From Akkermansia muciniphila (GTDB lineage: Bacteria > Verrucomicrobiota > Verrucomicrobiia > Verrucomicrobiales > Akkermansiaceae), in the NCBI RefSeq assembly GCF_040616545.1, contig NZ_CP156688.1:2108001-2172000 (forward strand): DNA of 64,000 nt, read 5' to 3'. The notes under the pieces are model-generated. The model saw only the letters and a list, made by a program, of their open reading frames with translations. It was not told the origin of the DNA and did no database searches. Numbering within the stretch: the stretch's first letter is position 1; every line of letters starts with the position of its first letter. Made by a program: the position numbers and the translations under genes. Positions 1 to 9,160 of the stretch are shown here, one piece after another.

Positions 1-116
1 CTCATGAAACGGTCCCTCTATCCGGGCCTGCATGCCCCCCTGCTTCACTGGATGGAAAATCCGTTTCCATGGGCTGGCTTTTTTAGAGCGGGAGACCGAT
101 GAAGATGCCTTGCAGG

Positions 117-830
117 TCAGCAGGCGCAGCCTCTCTGGCGGCTTGGCGAAGCTTGTGCGGGCAGGATGGTGATGATTTGGCTCTGCAGCAAATGCACTTT
201 GGAGGCACGCTGTGGTGTGATGTTATTGGTTTGCTGGGGGGGATAACACCCTTGATTGCTGTTACCGAGTTCATCTATATCAAATAACCGGTTTTCTCCC
301 CAGTGCTTGGCGAGCAGTTTGGAGTTATCCGTTGTTGCATATCCGGCAATAACGCACCAATGTGCATGCGGAAGGTCCGTCCACTGGACGCCAGTTTTGG
401 GGAAACCGTGTTTTTCGTTTTGCTTATCATTGATAACTTGAAAAGGAACGAGTGCATACCCTCCCTGATTAATGGTGCCCCAGATGGTTTGTTCATGAAA
501 TAACTGGCAGGCGGCGGAGCAGGTTCCTTTGGCTCTCTTATTGATGAAACGGGCAAAATCGTGGGGATGGAAAACTTCCCCTACCTCGCTTAAACAGCCC
601 TCTGCACGATTGGTGAGGGGATATTGAACGGCCAATTTAAAAAGCTCCATATTTGTCCATGCGGCATCAGGATTGAAGCAATTAAGGACGTAGGAAGCTG
701 CGTAAAACCCGCAGGAGGGGTGGGACGTTTGCCTGTCCATCTCATCCCGATAGGTATTGGGAACGGTACACATGACGTAACCTCCGTAATGGGCTGAGGA
801 GTAGGCGAGTATATTTTGGTTCTGTGTCAT
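117..830 (-). CDS. Papain-like (C39/C1-fold) cysteine protease, putative
   Basis: A 237-residue protein of unknown family. Two segments look like a papain-fold active site: SCGFYAASYVLN with the candidate nucleophile Cys40 at the start of a helix, and HAHWCVIAGY with candidate catalytic His157 at the start of a strand. An Asp/Asn-bearing segment (KHWGENRLFDIDELGN, about 176-190) follows at the usual distance, as in C39-like and related bacterial proteases. It is Cys-rich and has no signal peptide or membrane helix, so it is cytosolic or exported by a route that needs no Sec signal. The gene stands alone, divergent from the pentapeptide-repeat gene, and is somewhat poorer in GC than the window average. 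The fold call is motif-based; substrate and role are unknown. Confidence 0.6.
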   Translation of the reverse strand: MTQNQNILAYSSAHYGGYVMCTVPNTYRDEMDRQTSHPSCGFYAASYVLNCFNPDAAWTNMELFKLAVQYPLTNRAEGCLSEVGEVFHPHDFARFINKRAKGTCSAACQLFHEQTIWGTINQGGYALVPFQVINDKQNEKHGFPKTGVQWTDLPHAHWCVIAGYATTDNSKLLAKHWGENRLFDIDELGNSNQGCYPPQQTNNITPQRASKVHLLQSQIITILPAQASPSRQRGCAC

Positions 831-1253
831 ATTTATTACCGGGGTTCATGAAGCCGGTGAATGAAGATATACGGCTGGAGGAGAATTCCGGAAAGGCTGT
901 CTTGGCGGGAGGAGGCATCCGGTTTTTAAAGGCGCCTAAACCATGTTGGAAAAGGGCGCCGTATTCAAGATTCGGGGTGTAGCGGTGGCTTGTTTGGAAC
1001 TATACGGATGGGAACAGGTGGATAGCAAATGGATAGGGCAACGCGTGTTTTGGCGGCGGCAGGGAGCATCCGGAATGGTTTTACCTTTTTCCGCAGGGCG
1101 TCAGCCGAACCTGCATTCATACGCGGAGGCGGGACCGCTTGCGGGCAGGCAGTTTTTCTGCTAAAAAGCAGGAAGAAAACTGAAGTAATGCGGAAAGGCG
1201 TGGAGGAATGATTCTCCTGCCTTTTGCTTCCCGGAAACTGGAGATTACGGAAC
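831..1253. other. Gene-free divergent intergenic region
   Basis: About 420 bases between the divergent protease and pentapeptide-repeat genes. A short open frame at 943-1164 has no recognisable protein character and no ribosome binding site. On the minus strand TTTCCG, 17 bases, TATATC about 35 bases before the protease start is a weak promoter candidate. Nothing else can be supported. Confidence 0.4.
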
Positions 1254-1850
1254 ATGGAAACAACATGGCGCGGCAACTCCCATCAACATGATATGACTGA
1301 AAACGAGACCTTTGAAAAAGTGGATTTCCATGAGATGGAGCTGGATGATGAATATTATGATTGCATATTCATTGCGTGTGACTTTTCAAAGCTGGTCATC
1401 CGGAATACCGATTTTGAGAAGTGCGAGTTCAGGGCGTGCAATTTCACGTTGGCCTGCTTCAAGGAAGCCCTCCGGGATGTTGCCTTTACGGATTGCAAGA
1501 TGACCGGCGCAGACTTTACGGACATTGACAGGTTTTCGGACAGCCTGGTCTTTGAAAACTCGCGTCTTGATTATGCCAGCTTTGTAGAGGCCAGATTGCG
1601 GAAAACCGTTTTCCGCGGCTGCAAGATGTATGAGGGGTACTTTAATGACGCCGACATGGCGGAATCCGTTTTTGACCGCTGTGACCTGGAACGGGTTTCT
1701 TTTGTCGGAACCAATTTGGAGAAAGCCGATTTTACAACCTCCTTCAATTTTTCGATCAATCCCTCCATGTGCAAGCTGAAAAAGGCGGTCTTTTCCCGGC
1801 ATGGTCTGGAAGGGCTGCTCGCCCATCTGGACATTGACATCAGGGGGTAG
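1254..1850 (+). CDS. Pentapeptide-repeat protein
   Basis: About 198 residues made largely of A(D/N)(L/F)xx-type repeats, for example NTDFEKCEFRACNFTLACF, GADFTDIDRF, DYASFVEARL, DMAESVFDRCDLERVSFVG and TNLEKADF. These fold into a right-handed quadrilateral beta helix. The closing segment GLLAHLDIDI resembles the end of the Qnr/McbG subgroup, which mimics DNA and protects gyrase, but many such proteins have other or unknown roles. The ATG at 1254 is chosen because GGAG lies about 12 bases upstream; an in-frame TTG at 1224 and an ATG at 1293 are alternatives. It is a single gene followed by a hairpin facing the opposite operon. Family is sure; function is not. Confidence 0.8.
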   Translation: METTWRGNSHQHDMTENETFEKVDFHEMELDDEYYDCIFIACDFSKLVIRNTDFEKCEFRACNFTLACFKEALRDVAFTDCKMTGADFTDIDRFSDSLVFENSRLDYASFVEARLRKTVFRGCKMYEGYFNDADMAESVFDRCDLERVSFVGTNLEKADFTTSFNFSINPSMCKLKKAVFSRHGLEGLLAHLDIDIRG

Positions 1851-1899
1851 GCCCGCGGGAGCTGTTTAATGGAATATTGGTTTGACCGCCATTGCGGGT

Positions 1900-1941
1900 A
1901 AAACAAGGAGTGCAGGCATTCCCGTTTCAGGAATGCCTGCA
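1900..1941 (-). terminator. Intrinsic terminator of the methyltransferase-rsgA pair
   Basis: A perfect 12-bp stem (arms 1911-1922 and 1930-1941, core GCAGGCATTCC) with a 7-nt loop lies just after the rsgA stop codon. On the minus strand it is followed by CTCCTTGTTTTACC. It also lies downstream of the pentapeptide-repeat gene but lacks a T-run on that strand. Confidence 0.7.
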
Positions 1942-1956
1942 CCGTTCCAGTGGAAG

Positions 1957-3012
1957 TTAGAATTTGGGTTTCCGCTTCTTCACTTCCTCTACCAGTTTGG
2001 AAAGGGATTTTCCCTTCTTGCGCTTTTCATGTTCCGAAGTGGAAAAGTACTCCGCTTCTCTCCGGAGTTTCAGGTAGCTTTCATACACCTCACGGTCCAG
2101 CAGGCCGCTGTTCACCGCTTCCAGAACGGCGCAGCCGGGTTCATGGATATGCCCGCAATCCTTGAAACGGCACGCCGCCGAGAAATAGGAAATATCCAGC
2201 GCTTCTGCAAGAGAACCGGACTGGCCGGTGGCCAGGCCGAATTCCCGGACGCCTGGAGTGTCTATTAAAACGCCTGAACCGTCCATCAGCACCATCTCCC
2301 GGCGTGTGGACGTATGCCGCCCTTTGCCTGTGGACGAGCTTATGTGGGACGTGGCTAGGAGCGGTTTTCCGCACAGCGCGTTCACCAGGGAACTTTTCCC
2401 GACGCCTGAAGAACCCACAAACACGACCGTTTCCCCTTCCGGGATGAATTCCCGGAGCCGGAGAATCGTATGGGGTTCATGGATGCTTGTAAAAAATACA
2501 GGCATCCGGCGCCCCAGGCGTTTGACCTGTTCTTCAATGCCCTGCCTGTCAAACCCTAAATCGGCCTTGTTCAGCACCAATACGGGGTTGATCCCTTCTT
2601 CCAATATCTGAACCATGAAACGCTCGGCTCTGCGGATATTGAAATTATCATCAAGGCTTTGCACAATGAATGCCCTGTCCACGTAAGAGGCGATGGCCTG
2701 CCTGTCGGAAACCGTTCCGCTTTTCCTGCGGTGCAAGGTCCGTTCACGGGGCAGTAAATCGACGATGATTCCCTTCGTTTCATCGAAGGGCTGGAAAATC
2801 ACCCAGTCACCCGTACAGGGCAGTTCAAAGGCTGATTTTTCATACATCATGTTTCCCCTTAATTCGCACTGGAACACTCCATTTTCAGCAACGATTTCAT
2901 AACACGTCCTGTGCACGATGGCGATGCGGCCATGGGGCAGGGCGCGGTACGCTGATGCCTGCTTGAGCCGCTCTAACTGGTCATTCCAGCCGTAAGCATG
3001 TAGAGGAATCAT
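1957..3012 (-). CDS. rsgA: Small ribosomal subunit biogenesis GTPase RsgA
   Basis: A circularly permuted GTPase of 351 residues that acts late in 30S subunit maturation. The motif order G4-G1-G3 is visible: NKAD (148-151), then the P-loop GSSGVGKSS (200-208), a switch region rich in Thr/Ser ([12 protein letters not shown]), and [10 protein letters not shown] (251-260). An OB-fold-like N-terminal part precedes the GTPase core. The C-terminal zinc knuckle is [14 protein letters not shown] (281-294), giving Cys281, Cys286, a His and Cys294. The length fits YjeQ/RsgA. The start codon overlaps the stop of the upstream methyltransferase by four bases (ATGA), so the two are translationally coupled. 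Confidence 0.96.
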   Translation of the reverse strand: MIPLHAYGWNDQLERLKQASAYRALPHGRIAIVHRTCYEIVAENGVFQCELRGNMMYEKSAFELPCTGDWVIFQPFDETKGIIVDLLPRERTLHRRKSGTVSDRQAIASYVDRAFIVQSLDDNFNIRRAERFMVQILEEGINPVLVLNKADLGFDRQGIEEQVKRLGRRMPVFFTSIHEPHTILRLREFIPEGETVVFVGSSGVGKSSLVNALCGKPLLATSHISSSTGKGRHTSTRREMVLMDGSGVLIDTPGVREFGLATGQSGSLAEALDISYFSAACRFKDCGHIHEPGCAVLEAVNSGLLDREVYESYLKLRREAEYFSTSEHEKRKKGKSLSKLVEEVKKRKPKF

Positions 3013-3788
3013 TGTTCCGTCTTCTTTGCGATGTAAAACACGTAGCCGTAGAATTCCTTGTACCTGCGGTATAATTCCGCTTCATGGCGCAGGGATGCGA
3101 CTAATTCCGCGGCGGCTTCATTTTCAGGATATTGATGAAGGAACATCTCCTGAACCGGAGGCTGCGGGGCGTAATAATGCTCCGTCCAGCAGTTTTCCGG
3201 CAGAATGAAGGAAGCCACGGGAACGTACCCTGCCTTCTGTATCTGGGCTGTCTTGTTGGGTATCGTGTCTATCTCCGGATACATATCCATCCAGAAGCGA
3301 TGAATCTCTTCCGGACGTTCCGCGGTAAACCACGAGCTTTCGGAAATGGCCAGGTAGCCTCCCGGTTTCAGGTACTTGTGCCATTCGTTCAGCCCGCGTT
3401 CAAAGCCGATGTTGTAAATGGCCCCTTCCGACCAGACCAGGTCCAGCTCTTCTTCTGCAAAAGGAAGGTTGTCCATGGAACCGACGATGCCTTTTACCCT
3501 GTCCTGCAAGCCTGAGCGTTTTGCCTGACGGTTGAAGATGCGGATGAAATCCGGGAACAGGTCAAGCCCTGTAATGCTGCCCTGGACATGTGCGGCCAGC
3601 GTCATGGTCTGTCCGCCCGTGCCGCAGCCGAGGTCGGCGATGCGGGATTGCCCGGTCAGATTGCCAATGAAGCTGAGAGCCTTGAGGGTCGCCTCCGGGC
3701 TTCCGGGGCCCTGCCGTTCCAGGCGGGAGAAATAATCGCAGATGAAATTGAAATCGAATTCGTGAATTGTTTTATTTTTGTTACTCAT
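3009..3788 (-). CDS. Class I SAM-dependent methyltransferase
   Basis: A 259-residue Rossmann-fold methyltransferase. Motif I is [16 protein letters not shown], followed by an acidic end of strand 2 ([10 protein letters not shown]), a motif II-like segment ([24 protein letters not shown]) and [15 protein letters not shown], the usual motif III. It resembles the UbiE/arsenite-type Methyltransf_11/25 families; the substrate cannot be deduced. The ATG at 3788 ([15 protein letters not shown]) is preferred over an upstream in-frame start because the extra 11 residues look non-conserved. It is the first gene of a two-gene unit with rsgA, overlapping by four bases. Confidence 0.85.
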   Translation of the reverse strand: MSNKNKTIHEFDFNFICDYFSRLERQGPGSPEATLKALSFIGNLTGQSRIADLGCGTGGQTMTLAAHVQGSITGLDLFPDFIRIFNRQAKRSGLQDRVKGIVGSMDNLPFAEEELDLVWSEGAIYNIGFERGLNEWHKYLKPGGYLAISESSWFTAERPEEIHRFWMDMYPEIDTIPNKTAQIQKAGYVPVASFILPENCWTEHYYAPQPPVQEMFLHQYPENEAAAELVASLRHEAELYRRYKEFYGYVFYIAKKTEQ

Positions 3789-4273
3789 TAACTTAGTAAA
3801 TGTTGTGTGCCGTGAGGGCACAGTGGCGCCATCATTGCGGCAGGTAGATTAACGTTGAAATTCCAATAATACGGAACTTCCTCCCGGAAGGAATCATCCG
3901 GGAGCAAACAAAAAGGGGACAACCGGTACGTAAAGTACCGGTCGTTTACAAGACCGAGGCCGATTTAAATGAAGTATTAAACATGAAGCAAAGATATCTC
4001 GTCTTGTGCCGGACTGGAAATATGCTGCCGATAAGGTTGTTCGGAAGCAACTTTTCCGTCAAGGCAGGGAACAGGGGCAAATCCCCCGTTCGCCTCATAT
4101 CTTTTCTGTAATTTGTATTTCCAATACTTTCCCGAAAGTATGCCCGCTGACAGCGGTGGGCGGGCCGTGTCTTGATTTCGCACGGTCCGGCTGTCTGTTT
4201 CAAGACATTATTGTGTCTGCTGTTTCCCGGAGCCGGAAAAGCCCTGTCATTTCCGCGCGCGGAATGTTTCCCC
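3789..4273. other. Gene-free intergenic region
   Basis: About 485 bases between the methyltransferase start and the POT transporter stop. It holds the hairpin listed separately at 3910-3945. Several short open frames cross it but none has protein-like composition or homology I recognise. Confidence 0.4.
3910..3945 (-). terminator. Probable intrinsic terminator downstream of the POT transporter
   Basis: Arms 3919-3929 and 3935-3945 form an 11-bp stem (core ACCGGTAC/GTACCGGT, one G-U pair) with a 5-nt loop. On the minus strand it is followed by CCCC and five T. It lies about 330 bases beyond the transporter stop codon, so the assignment to that gene is an inference. Confidence 0.45.
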
Positions 4274-5632
4274 TTATTCCGTTTTCCCGTACCTGCGCGC
4301 CCGGAAGGAGTAGGCCACCGCCACCACGGCGGCGAGTACGGCGTACAGGATGAAGCGGTCCGTAGAGATGGCGTTGGCGGATTCTCCATTGGACAGGAAA
4401 AAGGTGATGGCGGCCACCAGCATGTTGCCTGCAAAGATGGTAAGGTTCCAGAAGCTGGTGATGACGCTTTTCAAATGCGCCGGGGCCTGTGTATAGGCGA
4501 ATTCGAGGCCCGTGGTGCTGACCAGAATCTCGGAAATGGTGAGTACGCAGTAGGGAATCAACTGCCATGCGATGGACATGGAGGCGCCCGTTTCCAGCCT
4601 GTACTGCAGCCACGCCACAATCAGGAAAGTGACGGAACTCAGCGCGATGCCCGTGCCCAGCCGCACCAGGGGCTTGGCCAGCCTGACGACATGGGGATAG
4701 ACGAACACGGTGATGAGCGGAATGAAAATCATCACGAACACGGGATTCGCCGCCTGGATTTCTTCCGGTCCGATGGACCAGGTTTTTCCTCCCGGCAGGG
4801 GAATGGGGATGGGGGACATGGCGTTCCCCTGGGCTACCCAGGAGGAAGCCGTCTGGTCGAAAATGGACCAGAACGGGATGACGAAGGCGAAAATGGAAAG
4901 AATCTTCAGGATATGGCGGCTATCCTCTACGGCGGAGGACCCGTAACGTTGCTCTGCGCTTTTCCAGCCTCCGCGGAAGAGGATGGTAAAAAGAACTTTC
5001 CAGAAGCCGGCATGGCCGCTGTTCCGGGCTGGGGGCGTTTTGTGGTACTTCCTGCGGCCCAGCCAGAAGACGAAGGTGGCGATGCCCATGAAAATGCCCG
5101 GAACGGCGAATGCCCAGCTGTAGCCGTAATGCTGTTCCATGGCCGGAATAACCAGGAAGGAAAAGAAGGAACCCAGGTTGATGGCCCAGTAAAAGGCGTT
5201 GAAGGCCTTGGTCATCAACTGCGGGGATTTGTTTGGAATCTGGTCCCCCATGAAGGCGGAGACGCAGGGCTTGATGCCTCCGGCCCCCAGCGCGATGATG
5301 AACAGGCCTGCCATCAGAATGTAACGGCGCGCTTCAATGGTATGGAAAAGGTCCGCCGTCGCCAGGACGCCGTGGCCTACGCAGTAAAGCAGGGAAATAT
5401 AAAGAATGGTCCTGTACCGTCCCCATACCTTGTCCGCCAGCCATGCGCCCGCCAGGGGAAGCAGGTAAACCATCCCCACGAAAACATGAAGAGTGGCGGT
5501 GGCCCAGTTGTCGCTCATCAGCAGGTGGCCCGTCATGTACAGCATGAGGATGGACTTCATGCCGTAGAAACTGAAGCGTTCACAGGCTTCCGTTCCGATG
5601 ATGTACCTGGACTGGGAGGGGAGGGCGCTCAT
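4274..5632 (-). CDS. POT/PTR2-family proton-dependent oligopeptide transporter
   Basis: A 452-residue inner membrane protein of the major facilitator superfamily with about 12 hydrophobic segments. Family signatures are clear: ERFSFYGM near the N terminus (the ExxERF-type motif for proton coupling and peptide binding), GAGGIKPCVSAFMGDQ (PTR2 signature) and FNAFYWAINLGSF (the FYxxINxGS motif in helix 5). These carriers import di- and tripeptides with protons, which suits a mucin- or protein-degrading gut organism. The gene is monocistronic, flanked by terminators on both sides. Substrate preference beyond short peptides cannot be read from sequence. Confidence 0.93.
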   Translation of the reverse strand: MSALPSQSRYIIGTEACERFSFYGMKSILMLYMTGHLLMSDNWATATLHVFVGMVYLLPLAGAWLADKVWGRYRTILYISLLYCVGHGVLATADLFHTIEARRYILMAGLFIIALGAGGIKPCVSAFMGDQIPNKSPQLMTKAFNAFYWAINLGSFFSFLVIPAMEQHYGYSWAFAVPGIFMGIATFVFWLGRRKYHKTPPARNSGHAGFWKVLFTILFRGGWKSAEQRYGSSAVEDSRHILKILSIFAFVIPFWSIFDQTASSWVAQGNAMSPIPIPLPGGKTWSIGPEEIQAANPVFVMIFIPLITVFVYPHVVRLAKPLVRLGTGIALSSVTFLIVAWLQYRLETGASMSIAWQLIPYCVLTISEILVSTTGLEFAYTQAPAHLKSVITSFWNLTIFAGNMLVAAITFFLSNGESANAISTDRFILYAVLAAVVAVAYSFRARRYGKTE

Positions 5633-5675
5633 GGATGAAGAGGGCGTGGGTCAGGAGTGCTGGAAAAAAGGGCAA

Positions 5676-5706
5676 TAAAAATGATGGCCCGGTGCCGGGC
5701 CATCAT
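5676..5706 (-). terminator. Intrinsic terminator of the PpiD-like gene
   Basis: Arms ATGATGGCCC (5681-5690) and its complement (5697-5706) form a GC-rich stem, with a short loop. On the minus strand it is followed by TTTTTATTGCCC. It lies about 80 bases after the stop codon of the PpiD/SurA-like gene. Confidence 0.75.
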
Positions 5707-5783
5707 GGGAAAGGGGATTTGGCGACATTCCACCTGTGTAATCGGACACGGGCGGGATGACGGCTGCCATGAAAAGGGTGGCT

Positions 5784-7559
5784 TTAGCGTTCCTGGTTCA
5801 GGATGGGGGCTATCTCCACCTTGTACTGGGCGATGCATGCCTTCAGCCAGTCCAGCATGATCATGGATTTGGCCTGGGCGGTCAGGTCCGGAGCAATCTG
5901 CTGGGTGGCTTTGATCTGGAACTCCGGCGTATCCTCCAGTTCCCGCTTGACGAGCTGGGTCAGCAGGATGCCGTCCCCCGTGTAGATAGGCTGGGCCATC
6001 TGGCCGGGGTTGATGACGGAGGTTGCCAGGAACACTTTTTTAGGATCCGGAAGTTCCCTGGGCGGAGCCAGGCGGGAATTCATGGCCCGTTCCAGCATGG
6101 CCTGGAGTTCTTCCTGGCTTTTGGCGTTTTGTATGTTGACGCCGCTCAGGAGGACGTCCGGATGGATGAAGGGGCCGTAAGTAGCGGTCTTGGCCCCGGC
6201 TTTCCCGGCGATGGCATTGAATTGTTCCACGGGTTTCTCCGCCTTCTGCAGCTCCGTATTGAGTTCTGCGGCAGCCTTGTTCATGGATTCCACGGTCATG
6301 CTTTCCAGCAGGTCGGCGCGGGCGTTGTTGCGGGCGGTCTCATAAGGAAGGGCTTTCACCGGGGTAATGCCCTCCAGGCGGACCAGGACCACCTGGCCGT
6401 TTTCCAGAACCTGCATGGTGCTGATCTGTTCGGCTCCGGTCTTGGCGCGCGCTTCTTCAATGGCCTTGGCGTCCGCGTCCGCATTCAGGGCCGGGGCGTC
6501 CGCCAGGGAAAAGGTTACGTCCAGCAGGGTGGCGCTGCGTCCGTCGGAGGCGGACTGGTTGATCGGCTGGTTGATTTCCTGGGGCGCGTTTTTGCGCGTG
6601 ACAGCCGCATAGGACTTCTTCTCCATCTTGCAGACGCCGGGAGTCTTGGCCAGGGCTTCTGCAATGACCTGGTCCATGTTCCTGCCGTTGGTGGCGTTCA
6701 GCGGTTCCCAGATGTCATTTTCCACCAGGTTCATGGTCTCCATGGTGGCGTTGGAAATGTCCCCGGACTTGGGCGCCTGCGTGTCGCCGGCGGGGGTGAA
6801 AGTATAAACGGTGAAGAAGCGGGCTTCCTCATTCTTGTAATTTTCCTTGTGCTTGTCCCAGAAGGTCTTGATTTCCTCTTCTCCCGGGTCTGTCTTGGGG
6901 CGGAAGGCGCTCTTTTCCAGGAAGGCGGTATTGACCGTGATCTGCTGGTTGTTGGACTCCGCCACGGCTTCGGAAAAACCGGCTTCCACGGAGATTCCTC
7001 CTGTCAGCACGTCCTTGATGCGCACCAGGCTGATGGTGTCTTCCATCAGGCCGCGCAGAAGTTCCTCCTGAATCTTCTTGCCCATGTTGCCGCGCATGGA
7101 AATGAAGTTGTCATACTTCCGGGGATCGAAGACGCCCTTTTCATCCTGGAATTCCGGGATGTTGCAGATGGCGTCGTCAATCTCCGTGGTGCTGGGCGTC
7201 AGGCCCAGGCGGCTCGCCTCCCTGCGGATGATGCCGCGGTAGGCCAGGAAAGCGGCGTTGGGATTATTCGTTTTCAGCAGGTGGCAGAGTTCGCGCAAAT
7301 TGTCTTCCGAGCTGAAATTGTCCTGGAGCAGCGGGCCGAAGGTGGTGGGGAAGGAAAAAGCCACGGACAGGCCGGTCTTGCCCATGTTATTGTAATCCTT
7401 TTCTCCGTAAGACTTGCCGTCCACGGAAACGAAGGTTTGCTTGAACATGCCGGTCACGGAGCCGCCGCTTACGTCCCCGCCGATGAACATGAGGCCCACA
7501 AACACCAGGGCCATGGCTGCCATGATGACAATTGTATGTTTACGTAAGTAATCTAACAT
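5784..7559 (-). CDS. PpiD/SurA-like periplasmic folding factor
   Basis: A 591-residue protein with one N-terminal membrane anchor (about residues 9-30, HTIVIMAAMALVFVGLMFIG) and a large, mostly helical periplasmic part. It has the SurA_N-type layout: an N-terminal chaperone region with conserved ITRREASRLGL-like helices (here IIRREASRLGL), a middle region where the parvulin domain should be, and a C-terminal helix returning to the chaperone core. I do not see a clear parvulin active-site motif, so peptidyl-prolyl isomerase activity is uncertain and the chaperone role is more likely. PpiD and SurA assist outer membrane and secreted protein folding. Monocistronic. Confidence 0.8.
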   Translation of the reverse strand: MLDYLRKHTIVIMAAMALVFVGLMFIGGDVSGGSVTGMFKQTFVSVDGKSYGEKDYNNMGKTGLSVAFSFPTTFGPLLQDNFSSEDNLRELCHLLKTNNPNAAFLAYRGIIRREASRLGLTPSTTEIDDAICNIPEFQDEKGVFDPRKYDNFISMRGNMGKKIQEELLRGLMEDTISLVRIKDVLTGGISVEAGFSEAVAESNNQQITVNTAFLEKSAFRPKTDPGEEEIKTFWDKHKENYKNEEARFFTVYTFTPAGDTQAPKSGDISNATMETMNLVENDIWEPLNATNGRNMDQVIAEALAKTPGVCKMEKKSYAAVTRKNAPQEINQPINQSASDGRSATLLDVTFSLADAPALNADADAKAIEEARAKTGAEQISTMQVLENGQVVLVRLEGITPVKALPYETARNNARADLLESMTVESMNKAAAELNTELQKAEKPVEQFNAIAGKAGAKTATYGPFIHPDVLLSGVNIQNAKSQEELQAMLERAMNSRLAPPRELPDPKKVFLATSVINPGQMAQPIYTGDGILLTQLVKRELEDTPEFQIKATQQIAPDLTAQAKSMIMLDWLKACIAQYKVEIAPILNQER

Positions 7560-7888
7560 GGAATGGTAGGTTGAAGATGCGCGTGTAGCCCGTCCCTGAC
7601 TGACGGCAGCCTGGACAGCCCGGACCTTTTACACCTTTTCCCGCCGCTAGGCAAGAACGAAGCTTTACGCTTCCGGCGGCTTTTCCAAAACATTGCGGCA
7701 TGCGCTTTCCTGTCATGAAGGGCGTTTCCGGTCGGGGCAGAACAGTTTTTGACCTCGACGGTGATGCAAATACGCCTTATGTTGCTCCTGCGCGGAAGAT
7801 TCCGGATGCCGGGGGCGCACTGCTCCTGCGGCTGCCGTTCCTTCCGGCGCATGTCCGTAGCCGGATGTTCCTTTAATCGCAAGGATTT
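7560..7888. other. Gene-free divergent intergenic region
   Basis: About 330 bases between the divergent PpiD-like and sufT genes. It must hold promoters for both. A Shine-Dalgarno-like AAGGAT lies directly before sufT. No hairpin, repeat or small gene stands out. Confidence 0.4.
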
Positions 7889-8434
7889 ATGCTGAACCAG
7901 GTAGTAGAACTCAAAAGAGAAGTGACGGCGGTGCAGATCCCCAGTGGGGATGTGCTCACGCTGCCGGAAGGGGAACGCGTGTACATCACCCAGATCCTGG
8001 GCGGCTCCTATACTGTGGCTACGGATCATGGCCTGGCCCGCATCTCCAGGGAGAACGCGGACGCCCTGGGTGCGGAGGCGGCGGAACCCACTCCGGAGAC
8101 AGCCGCGCTGGACGAGAACGCCACGCTTGAAGAACGCGTCTGGGATACGCTGAAATGCGTGTACGATCCGGAAATTCCCGTGGACATCGTCAACCTGGGC
8201 CTGATTTACGACGTGACCGTAATTGAACTGGAAAACGGCCTGCACCACGTGGCGGTCAAGATGACCCTGACGGCTCCCGGCTGCGGCATGGGCCCGCATC
8301 TGGTGATGGAGGCCAAGGACCGTATTGAAGCCCTGGAAGGCGTGGAAGCCGCGGATGTGGAAATGGTGTGGGACCCCCCCTGGAACCAGGAGATGGTCAG
8401 TGAGGAGGGCAGGATGAAACTCGGATTGATCTGA
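7889..8434 (+). CDS. sufT: SufT, MIP18/DUF59-family Fe-S cluster maturation protein
   Basis: A 181-residue protein. The N-terminal part (1-75) is the SufT-specific segment starting VVELKREVTAVQIPSGD. The C-terminal MIP18/DUF59 domain (about 80-165) has the family motif YDPEIPVDIVNLGLIYDV and the conserved TLTAPGCGMGPHL with Cys132, the putative metal or cluster ligand. It closes with VWDPPWNQEMVSEEGRMKLG, typical of SufT. The protein helps deliver iron-sulfur clusters to client enzymes. No other suf gene is adjacent here; the next gene starts four bases after its stop and is probably cotranscribed. Confidence 0.93.
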   Translation: MLNQVVELKREVTAVQIPSGDVLTLPEGERVYITQILGGSYTVATDHGLARISRENADALGAEAAEPTPETAALDENATLEERVWDTLKCVYDPEIPVDIVNLGLIYDVTVIELENGLHHVAVKMTLTAPGCGMGPHLVMEAKDRIEALEGVEAADVEMVWDPPWNQEMVSEEGRMKLGLI

Positions 8435-8438
8435 TTCC

Positions 8439-8912
8439 ATGCCGCTGACATTGAGATTCTCCGACGACGAGGCACGCGATCTGGCGGAAATGCTTTCCAT
8501 GGCCGCCGCCGTGGCCGCAGCCAACCAGCAGGACGGGGCGGAAGCGCGCCTGGCCGCATGGGGAAAACTCATCTCCCGCCTGATGGAGGAGCTTTCCTCC
8601 ACGCCCAGGCTGAAAGGCCGCATTGCCTATGCGGACGATCTGGGGGGCTATGCCTTTACCCGGGAATATGAGGAAAACGCTTTCTACCAGGATTGCCTGG
8701 ACGAATACCGCGACAATATTTTCTGGGCTGACCTGGTGACGCGCATGGCGGACAAGGCCATCAGCGAACATCTGGGGCCGGAATATTTTGAAAACATGCC
8801 GGAGGAAGACCGCCGCCAGACCGCGGAAGCTCTGGAAAAATCCCTGTGGCAGGAATGCGCCAGGTACGGCATTGACCGGCTGGGCTTCATCCTTCCTCCG
8901 ACTGACGGGTAA
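8439..8912 (+). CDS. Uncharacterised protein cotranscribed with sufT
   Basis: A 157-residue, acidic, soluble and largely helical protein with no family I recognise. It opens MPLTLRFSDDEARDLAEMLS and contains a Tyr/Glu-rich centre (YADDLGGYAFTREYEENAFY). There is no signal peptide or membrane segment. It lies four bases downstream of sufT on the same strand, so it is likely coexpressed. Codon use matches its neighbours. Any functional link to Fe-S assembly is only a neighbourhood guess. Confidence 0.75.
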   Translation: MPLTLRFSDDEARDLAEMLSMAAAVAAANQQDGAEARLAAWGKLISRLMEELSSTPRLKGRIAYADDLGGYAFTREYEENAFYQDCLDEYRDNIFWADLVTRMADKAISEHLGPEYFENMPEEDRRQTAEALEKSLWQECARYGIDRLGFILPPTDG

Positions 8913-9005
8913 GAGAAAAACCGGGCACGGAATTCCGGGCTTTTGGCAGGAGTGCGTTCCGTGAGCGGATTTGGCGGTTCCGGAGGAATTCCGGTGATGG
9001 GAATC

Positions 9006-9158
9006 TTATTCTCCCTCGTCTTCCGGCATGGGCGGCGTGGGGCTGCCCAGGTGCTCCGTCTCCCGGGGTGTGGAGAGCACCTTGTAGTACGCCCATGCGG
9101 CGACGGCCAGGACGCCGCCGATGGAAATGATCATGGTTAGCCAGCCGGTGAGGGACAT
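9006..9158 (-). CDS. 50-residue single-span membrane protein
   Basis: A small frame reading MSLTGWLTMIISIGGVLAVA at its start, with one membrane helix (about residues 5-25), then AWAYYKVLSTP and an acidic, proline-rich tail ending PMPEDEGE. It begins two bases after the stop codon of the DUF3472 gene, on the same strand, so it should be in that transcript. The hydrophobic helix, positive residue after the helix and acidic tail are not expected by chance in this reading frame. It resembles in shape the small subunits of transporters or oxidases, but no partner is next to it and I assign no function. Confidence 0.6.
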   Translation of the reverse strand: MSLTGWLTMIISIGGVLAVAAWAYYKVLSTPRETEHLGSPTPPMPEDEGE

Positions 9159-9160
9159 GA

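Noticed and set aside
943-1164. 73-codon frame before the pentapeptide-repeat gene
   Set aside because: No ribosome site, no protein-like composition, not followed by a conserved partner.
5757-7547. A 596-codon plus-strand frame opposite the PpiD-like gene
   Set aside because: Antisense shadow; the minus-strand product has a proper membrane anchor.
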